Part shown: piece after piece, positions 56,746-64,000 of the stretch
Layout of the letters: every line of letters starts with the position of its first letter
Numbering within the stretch: the stretch's first letter is position 1
Assembly (NCBI GenBank): GCA_039111635.1
Contig: JBCAQO010000001.1
Coordinates: 1-64,000 of the forward strand
Length of the DNA: 64,000 bases
Direction: 5' to 3'
Source of the DNA: Heterobasidion occidentale
Lineage: Eukaryota; Basidiomycota; Agaricomycetes; Russulales; Bondarzewiaceae
Notes under the pieces: generated by a model
What the model saw: only the letters and a program-made list of their open reading frames with translations
Databases searched by the model: none
Told to the model about the DNA's origin: nothing
Program-made: the position numbers and the translations under genes

Positions 56746-58859
56746 AGCACGCGGCCGTTTCTGCTCCATGTGCGACTTGTCTACCGTAGAGCTCTGAATG
56801 TCGTGGGTCGTCCGCCATGGAGTCTTCAAGATCGAGCTTCGCTGACGCAGCGGTCGAGAGGTTGGCGTGCCGTGGTCGTATCGTGGTGAAGTAGGTGGTG
56901 GTTGAGGGCACTCGGTGGTGGAAACCTTGAGCAGATTGAGGGAGGCGACCATGGGCCTGGGTAGCGGGCGCCGTGGGTTAGTACGGGTACAGCAGGTGTT
57001 AGGGGTCGGGCGCCGAAGAGGTTGGAGGGGTCGAGGAGGCGAGTTTGTGTGGTGTCGATGGTGGAAGCATCAACGCTTGAAGGGGTCGAGGGAAGTCGGG
57101 TTGAAGGAAGGGCTGGCGAAAAGGAAAGAATCAGAGGGACATACCTTTAACGCTCAGCCTTCCCTTTCCCAGCTCATCTCTCTACTGATAGCTTAACCTT
57201 GCCCCTTGTCGGCACACTCAAGCGCAAGTTGCATGATGCTGGGGGTCCTCCGTGCACGGGCGCAGGCTGTATGTGCGGCGGGAGCGACGGCGCGCGGAGG
57301 AATGAGAGGAATGCAGAGAGCGGAGGGTGGATGTAGACGACGAGAATGGAGGGCAGCTAACAGTAGAAAAATAAGAGGAAAAGTTAGTATAGTCACACGC
57401 TCTCAGCAATGCATGCTTTCGGCCTCGGCGGAGGCCTATTGTCTGCCGGCATCATCGAGAGCGTGCGGAGGAAGGGGTTGGGAAGAAGAAATAACTAACT
57501 CACAAAAATTTCCTAGCATGTTCCGAGAGAACATGTCAACATGTGGAGAGGAGGTCGATTGAGGACGGTGCGGGATGGTGGACGCGACAGCGCGGCGGTT
57601 GCGCGCGTGCTCGAAGTGTGGGACGTGGCAGAGCGTGAAAGCAGATGAGTTGATGGAGAATGCGAGAAGTCTGAAAATCTATGAAGGAAGGGTTACAGCC
57701 GCAGCTAGAAAAGAAAGAGAAAACGGTAGCACAGTAAGATACTCTTGACGACGCACATTGTCTCGAGGCCTCGGAAGAGGTCCATGGTCCACTTGCATCG
57801 TCGAAAACGCGCGGAGGGAGGCTGTTCAGAAGAAAGGACCCACATATCCTTCAAGAAGTGCTCTGAAAAAACGGTGTCGATACGTCGATGTGGCGTCAAT
57901 TGAGGAAAAGGACAAACTTCTTGCGCTCGATGTTCAAAGATGCTGGGAGTTGTACGACTGGTGTAAGTGACGGCGGCGGCGGTGGGCGCGATCTTGATCA
58001 CGAGACGTTGGAGGGCACTGTGTGCCGACACAGTCGGAGGGAAAACTCCGACTGTGTCCGACACAGTCGGACTGTGTGGCGCAACAATCAACGGACTGTG
58101 TGCGGCACGGCCGGGCTGTGTGGCGCGATCTTAGGGCCAAATCCCGGACTGTCACCGAGAATCCAGACAGTGTGGCGCAGACACAGCGCCAAAATCCGGA
58201 CTGTGTGCGGTCTCGGCCGGACTGTGTGGCGCGACAGAGAGACTGTGCGTGGCGTGACAACAGTGTGACGACAGTGTGCCCGCGATCTCCCGACTGTGTG
58301 CCGGCTCTCCCGATGCTGACTAAACTGTGTCTCTGGGTTGCAGAATATCCTCAAGATCACAAACAATTCCGTATCCTGGGATCCCCTGATCCAAATGGTA
58401 CGATTAAGGTATCAATAGAAAGCTATGGTACATTTTCACATTCGCTCTGTTTTATGATTACAAAACAATATAAATTGAGTACTAGATGCCTGCTTTTTTC
58501 AGTTTATTCTTCACTTCTGTATTTTGCCCTTAACAGACTCAGTGGTACATGTCTAGTAATGAAAAATTCAGGATACCATCCTAAACACCTTTCAAATCTC
58601 TTGAACAGACATAATTGTGTGCAACACAAATTTCATGTCCCAAAACCCAGACTGTGCTTCGCATAGTTTGGTTTTAGGGGGTAGACTGTTTAAATCCATA
58701 TCTATTGAACCCCTGATTCAATCTGGCTGATTTGGGCCTCAAAGTTGTACCAGGGTATGAAAACCACAGGCCATATTTTTTGTATTTATAGCTGCATTAA
58801 ATTGGCAACACAGTAGTTTCGGATATCGGTGGACTCAAATCAGTCGGTAATACTCCTAG
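56746..58859 (+). repeat. Dispersed element, copy 4 (longest)
   Basis: Starts at AGCACGCGGCCGTTTCTGC, matching 14515, and ends at TACTCCTAG. Contains decayed exon-like DNA (56850-57460), an extra segment near 57560-57960 that copy 2 lacks or has shortened, the GGACTGTGTGGCGC minisatellite (58020-58270), and the hairpin-bearing 3' part. No intact mobility ORF. Confidence 0.75.
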
Positions 58860-59375
58860 TACTAGTACCTTCGCGCTTCCTTTTCCTTCCTTGGTATGGC
58901 AATAGGATTGGTCTGTAGGCTTCTTGAAAAGCTTCTTCTTCCATTGACTCCGCGTGCTTCCCTGTTTGAGTTATTAGATCTTCAAACGATCTGGTACTCC
59001 GTCCTGAAGGACTCGCACGGCGAGTTCTTTCTTGAGTCCTCTCAGGTAGTATTTCTTCTTGAGTTGGTCGTTTGCTCTGGCTAGGAGGGCGACCGCCCCG
59101 AACCTCTGTGTGTACTGGACCCAATTTCTGTTTCCTTGGGTGACTTTCAGTAGTCGGTCTGGTACGCTGGGCAGTTGAAAGGCTTTGTCCGGGGGTTCCG
59201 GTTCTGGGGTCTTGGCGGTACTCATCTTCGCTGGCTGGGCGAAGGTTGGAGTAATGGGGTGTGATCCGGATGGAAATGGGGAACGTAACGTATCCGTCTC
59301 TTTCGAGTCGGTATCAGTATGGGGGATGATGGAGTAGCGGTCTGAACAAACTGTCGGTAATTTGATTAAGCGCAC
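58860..59375 (-). pseudogene. Gag-like fragment of an LTR retroelement
   Basis: The minus strand reads LLKVTQGNRNWVQYTQRFGA, then LKKKYYLRGLKKELAVRVLQ, then in another frame EDLITQTGKHAESMEEEAFQ. The arrangement (an aromatic-Arg-Phe core, a short helix with YYLRGLKKEL, then a D-L-I-T-Q segment) is typical of Ty3/gypsy-like gag proteins. The frame change and abrupt right end at the dispersed element mark it as a relic. No pol motifs were seen. Confidence 0.5.
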
Positions 59376-60360
59376 TGCTAATGACCTCGGGTGGTTCTGC
59401 TACAAGGGTGATGGAGAGTGTGTGCGTTCGGCGTAAATCGCCTTCGTGTAGATGGAAGGTGATGACACCGACAATCTCGGTATTTGGGGAGGGTAGTCCG
59501 TCCAGAGTGAGGCAGGGGCAGGTGAGCTCGTTCAAGTGTTAAGACCTGGTCTTCGCACGTGATGTGTCAGGAGGCTCCTGAGTCACTGAGGGACGTGCCA
59601 AATCCAAGTACATCTGATAAAGGCACCAGCGGCTACTTGTGTACGTAATTCAGGATGTACGAGGGATTCGTGATGGTATCGCGTCTCCAGGAATGCCCAA
59701 AGGTTTTCCCACAGATGTGCGGGTACGACCTGATGCGGACCTGGATGGCAGTAGATATGCTGCCCACTAAAGTCGAGATAGAATACCACTAGTCCTGTGT
59801 AGAACTCAGCCAGTATTGAGATGACGACTGAGTGGTTGAGGATGATGATAGAGAGAAGCGCAGGGCAAGTCAAACCGATGCTCAAGCAGATGTTCTATTG
59901 ACAATCAAGAGTCTGGCCTATTGGCAAAGACTATGATGTAGCAGAGGTATGGCTAGTACCAAAGGTCAAGAGTAAGAAGGTGGGGAGTAACAAAGGTGAA
60001 CGAGCTGGCGATACAGGTATCTGGCTCGTTCTATATATACGTAAACTACTTTAGGGCAAGATCGACAGAAGGTCCGTGCTTCTTAAGGTACCGAGGTAAA
60101 TAGAAGCAAACGATCAACGATCGAAGAATCAACGAACAAACCGTTGGGGCAGGGACAGGAACCAGGAACAGGAACCGTTCAGGTAACCGTGATGACATGA
60201 TCGCTGATCAGGGGTAGAAGATAAGATAAGATAACTCAATGTCTGTTGGTGAAGTCAAAGGGGTCGGTCACCGGGTATAGGCCATATCCATTGGTCATAG
60301 ACCGCGTGTCATATGATCAGATGATCATATATCATGTGTTATGAGCCGGCTCTTAACAAG
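59376..60360. other. Possible retroelement flank
   Basis: Two short minus-strand ORFs (59314-59535, 59583-59885) are unrecognised. CTATATATAC near 60034 and direct short repeats (GAACCAGGAACAGGAACC near 60155) could belong to an LTR or promoter, but no paired LTR was found in the window. Confidence 0.25.
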
Positions 60361-60576
60361 TATGCCCACTGCACAGTTGGCCATCTTAGACGGCGGGTTG
60401 TGCAGAGGAACATCAAGTGCAAACTTATCAGTCTATCCACTGCGCAGCCCGCTGTTTAAGATGTCAGGTCAAGGATATGTGCGTGGTTGAATGTGCATGC
60501 CAAAAAAGTTTAAGGTAGGGTTAAGGTTCTACATGCCAAAAAGCATACCTAGGTTCAGGAAAAGGCCTCATAACCT
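60361..60576. repeat. Subtelomeric stub bordering the second duplicate
   Basis: Contains pieces like the 16-18 kb minisatellite (GGCCATCTTAGACGGCGGG) and the GGTTCTACATGCCAAAAAGC, CATACCTAGG, CCTCATAACCT repeat. The duplicated segment starts right after ATAACCT. Confidence 0.8.
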
Positions 60577-60579
60577 GCG

Positions 60580-61440
60580 AACCTGTCGAAGAGTAGTAAC
60601 AGGCTGCGAGGGGCAGGTATGGTTCGAGAGGTGTGCAGCATGCACGATGGAGAAAGCAGTGCCGTCGGTCTGGGTGAGGAAGATGAAACAATTGGGGTGG
60701 AGACGCTGAGCCCGTGTGAGAAGATAGAGGCATGGATGAGGGTAGCACTGTCACGCTCGAGGAAGCTGACGGTGATGACTGTGCGCGCGTGGGGTGATCG
60801 CGGGTGGATGAGTGTAGTAATTGAGCGCGTGGTGTCCTGAGGCAGACGTACCAGTGACACTGCAGACGTTGTCGTGCGTCTTGTTCGTGGCGGCGGCGAC
60901 GGTCTTTTCGGAATAGATCTGCGCCTCGGGGAAGTGCAGCGGCGGGCCGGTCGGGATGGTGACGATGGCGGCGGCAGCGGCATAGAGGGCGAGCGGTGTG
61001 CCAAAGGGAGGCGACGTGGAAATAGGCGATGGCATGCTCGGTCGGGAGAAGTGCGGTGACGCCAAGCAACGCAAACGCAAGCGTGAGAACGTGGAGAGGT
61101 AGATGTTGTTTTCAGTGTAGGGGCCGGTGGCGTCCTGGCTGAGGGAGGAGACGAAGCGGAGGAGGTAGGCGGTGAAGAGAGCATGCAGGGCGTAGACGAT
61201 GGTGTTTTGGCGGTCGTCGAGGGAGAAGGGACAGCCAAAGGATAAGCCTGGGTGACGAGGTCGGCGACGAAGAGGAGGGAGAGCAGGGCGTTCCCAAGGC
61301 GCGTCTGCGTGAGGGGTGAGCATGAAGGGGCGTAGCGGAGCGTGCGGTTGACGTATCCGAGCCCTAAACGCGGCCTCGTCTATTGGCTCGCCGTTGACAG
61401 CATTCTCGGGGCTGTGACGTCGAAGGGATCGCGTTCGCAT
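60580..61440 (-). pseudogene. Membrane-protein relic, second copy
   Basis: Same frames and same frame changes as 20440-21300, with a few substitutions (for example PTGPPLHFPEAQ for PTGPLLHFPEAQ). Since the defects are shared, decay came before the duplication. Confidence 0.35.
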
Positions 61441-61594
61441 AATTGTTCGCCGTCTGCGTGCAGAAGCAGCTGGATTTCACTCTCCTTTGATACCGCGAGG
61501 GCGAAGAAGGCTGCACTGACGAGTGCGCTGAGGGCAAGAGCGACCGCGATTGGCAGCTAGAAGCGAGGTATAGGTTTGCTTTGCTTGCTTGACG

Positions 61595-62010
61595 AAGGTC
61601 TACCGATGTTCTGAGATGAAGCACGCCTGGATAATCTTGATGATCTCGATCGAGATGTACAGCGAGATGAGTACGATGCTTTGGAACGCGATGAGACACG
61701 AGTTGCGCACGCACAAAAGATTAAGCCAAAACGACGCATGGGCGGGCAAAGAGATTCTGGCACGCACGCTGACCAGGGCATTGACGACGTCCGAGTCGCC
61801 CGCCTCGGAGCCGATACAGTTCGCGACTGCGGTGATGGTGCACTTCACAATGAGTACGATAAAGTTGACGATCACGTTGAAGTTGGTCTTGCGCTCGATC
61901 TGGGACCGCTTGGACCGCCCGCCGTTGAGCATGATCTTTGTGTCCGCGCCTCTCAAGGCGACGAAACCGATGATCCACGCCATCGTGCATCCGGAAGGTC
62001 TAGGCAAAAA
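61595..62010 (-). pseudogene. P4-ATPase Dnf-like M3-M4 piece, second copy
   Basis: Same as 21455-21870. Keeps WIIGFVALRGADTKIMLNGG and PISL-type helix with one change there (VLISLYISIEIIK for VPISLYISIEIIK), which replaces the conserved Pro of the P4 M4 helix. Confidence 0.7.
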
Positions 62011-62151
62011 TTCTGCCTTTCACGAGCTTCCACGTATCTTCTAGAAAATTCAAAGTTCGACAAGCATGCTCACCGTGATCGAAAATGGGTGCAATTTCGA
62101 CGGATAGCTTTACAACTTCACAAGTGCGCGTAATCCTTCTCTTCCTACTTT

Positions 62152-62794
62152 TCACGCAACCGAAGCGATAGCTTCCACCTCTACTAGCCCATCTCTGGGA
62201 ATACGCGCTACCTCGACTGCCGAGCGCGCAGGTTTGTGATCGCCAAAGAAGCTCTCGTAGATCTTGTTGACCGCCGCAAAGTCATTCATGTCCTTCAAGA
62301 AAACCTATAGGAAACATGGGAGTCTTAATCAAACCCAGAGCCGACGAATGAGCACTTACTGTTGTCTTGACCTTTCCCACTTCACTCCCGCTAGCTTCCA
62401 CAACCGCCTTCAAATTCAACAGCGCTTGCCGTGCCTGCTCCTCTACACCGCCAGCGACAAATTGGCCGGTCTTCGGGTCAAAACCAAGGCAGCCGGAGAC
62501 AAAGACGAAAGGATGTGCAACAATGGCCTGGCTATAAGGTCCGATAGCAGCGGGTGCATCTGGACATTATTCATAATATATCGCAGACGAGTCAAGACCT
62601 GGGTAATAAAGCGAGTATATCCGCGTCAATCACTCACGCTCAGTGGAGACCTTCGTCAAGGATGGATGCGAAGTAACAGTAGACATCGCTCGTGGAGGTT
62701 GAGTATGTGGTGATGGAGGCACTACGAATTTCGCCAGATGGCTAGTACTTTTTGGAATCTGACGAGGAGATCGCAGGAGGACACGGGTAAGCAT
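62152..62794 (-). CDS. RidA/Mmf1-type deaminase, copy 2, intact frame
   Basis: Met at 62794 (leader [17 protein letters not shown]) or a shorter start [16 protein letters not shown]. Exon 1 joins [20 protein letters not shown] in frame, because CACCCGCTGC here keeps the C that copy 1 lost. It continues [31 protein letters not shown], an intron, [39 protein letters not shown] and the stop at 62152. Relative to copy 1 one codon (Val) is missing in GKVVKTT. RidA residues around the active site, including the conserved Arg of VARIPRDG, are present. The leader suggests mitochondria. This is likely the functional copy of the pair. Confidence 0.85.
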
Positions 62795-63516
62795 CTCAAT
62801 GTTTGACTTGTGACAGACTTGTGACGTTCAGTTGAGTGACATCTCTCTTCCCCTCCACAACCTCGAGTTCGACCGACTAGCGCTCGCGTACCTCCATTAT
62901 ATCATTTCCTCACAAGTTACACAAATTACGGTCGAATGTGCATCAATGATAAGGATGGATCCCTTTGAAAATTCTAGGCTAACGTCTGCGAGGTCACGAT
63001 CGTTAAGAAAAGAAACAGCAGCGAAGCATGCTCCGAGATGTCATACAACTGATATATTTCCTGCTCGCAAATCTGCGTGGTGCTTACTGCGGTGAGTGGT
63101 CCCCATATGTCGACGTCCTGAAACGGCATGTTCTCGTGTTGATACTCTCGATAGCACTGCCGAACTCTGACATTCCCCAGAAGATGCACTGCTGACACAG
63201 ATCGATATCGTCCACCCTCGCTATGTGTCGAAGATTGACTGATATCCCATCGTGGGTTTATGCGCCTCTGTCCGCGGCAACTGCCTTTACTGCGCCCAGC
63301 TTTCGTCCATACGCTGTGAACCCCCTCTAACTTCCTGCCGGTCCAAGCTACTGGTTGATGCCTAGACTTCCACTTCGCAGAACCCATCATGCTCCTCAGA
63401 ACTAGTCGGAGCTTATCTGAGCGTTCTCATGCAGAAGACATCAATGCTGTGTCATATGCAAAGCGGTATGTACGCGCTCACTGTTTACCGTATACCTCGA
63501 GGAGAATGAAAGGACA

Positions 63517-63834
63517 TCATGAGTCTTCATGTGCCTTACCTTCTCGCTCGACAGCGCTGACGGCCACAGGACTTTGATGAGCTAGATACCTGGTGCACTG
63601 TCGAGCTGATTTCTCAATCAATGGGGATAGCTCTTCCCAGGCATCCAAGCATGCCCCGCCGACGAACTGAGGGGTGAGAGCGGATACTATGTACGTCAGT
63701 ATGCGGTTGTCATGTCGATACGAAGATTGAGAACGAATAGGCAAGTTGCATATGTTTACATGCCACGGTCCACCGAGGCCCACTCGTCGGCCCCAATCAA
63801 GGCAAGTGGTTGCTTCGACCGACGTAGATAGCAT
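63517..63834 (-). CDS. Uncharacterised small ORF, second copy
   Basis: Same frame as 23430-23747 with Asn to Asp (GGACLDAW) and Gln to Arg (KSARQC) changes. No family recognised and no upstream exon found. Confidence 0.3.
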   Translation of the reverse strand: MLSTSVEATTCLDWGRRVGLGGPWHVNICNLPIRSQSSYRHDNRILTYIVSALTPQFVGGACLDAWEELSPLIEKSARQCTRYLAHQSPVAVSAVEREGKAHEDS

Positions 63835-64000
63835 AAATTACTCCGTACAACATTTTCATCACTCACCAGTCAGCTAATAATCATTTTGTGTATTCAGATA
63901 CTGTCAATACATTCATTACAATATTCGGGCCTGTTTGATGTTGATGGCACGACGCAAATGGACCCGGAACTACTAGTATTTCAGAATTGTTGCTCCTCCG

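Larger units (their letters stand above)
60577..64000 (+). repeat. Segmental duplication, right copy (runs off the window)
   Basis: Direct copy of 20437-23913. Includes the membrane-protein relic (60580-61440 -), the P4-ATPase piece (61595-62010 -), RidA (62152-62794 -), the small ORF (63517-63834 -) and the last P450 exon at 63950-64000. The first 19.0-20.4 kb of the left locus (Drs2-like piece) is not part of this copy. Confidence 0.95.

Noticed and set aside
59890..60360. Complete LTR of a retrotransposon
   Set aside because: TATATA and short repeats are present but no second matching LTR, primer-binding site or polypurine tract was found.

Overview
The window reads as one end of a chromosome from a filamentous basidiomycete fungus, probably an Agaricomycete. 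A Polyporales-like source is a guess, based on the uncharacterised family at 33.2-35.3 kb. The basis is short GT-AG introns (about 48-75 nt) in every gene, a terminal telomere array feeding into a telomere-linked RecQ helicase gene, TET/JBP-type and JmjC-type oxygenase genes typical of mushroom genomes, and eukaryotic housekeeping genes (DUS1, DPH4, NOPCHAP1, RidA/Mmf1, a STRIPAK-type FHA protein). The telomere unit is the 5-mer TTAGG, not the usual fungal TTAGGG.

Layout. 0-5.4 kb: telomere and a large multi-exon telomere-linked helicase gene (minus strand) whose 3' end is cut by the telomere. 5.4-19 kb: subtelomeric mosaic of G-run hairpins, CCTCACCTGG minisatellite, GC-rich decayed gene fragments (an FHA/SLMAP-like gene with frameshifts, an NF-X1 zinc-finger relic, repeated pieces of the FHA gene), a long perfect hairpin, a dispersed element with a fixed 3' end, and a palindrome-rich minisatellite. 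19-26 kb: P4-ATPase fragments, a RidA gene, a small conserved ORF and a decayed P450. About 3.4 kb of this (20437-23913) recurs as a direct copy at 60577-64000. 28.6-32 kb: a housekeeping block (NOPCHAP1, DUS1, DPH4) in which several reading frames need one- or two-base corrections.

33-53 kb: the most distinctive region. Two inverted, diverged arms (about 35.4-39.6 kb and 48.05-50.07 kb) each start with a small spliced gene for a signal-peptide-bearing protein, followed by a tandem array. In the array each unit looks like a 72-nt phase-0 exon plus a 66-nt GT-AG intron, so splicing would give a repeat-peptide precursor. Between the arms lie a JmjC-type and a TET/JBP-type 2-oxoglutarate/Fe(II) oxygenase gene. 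Outside them are an uncharacterised Agaricomycete family gene (left, with a 100-N gap) and two orphan spliced genes (right).

54-60.6 kb: degenerate minisatellites, another copy of the 6.5-kb minisatellite tail, the longest copy of the dispersed element, a gag-like retroelement relic, and a subtelomeric stub that joins the second copy of the 20-24 kb segment. Several module joins fall at ATAACC(T), a match to the telomere unit, which suggests repeated joining or healing at chromosome ends. No tRNA, rRNA or CRISPR was seen.
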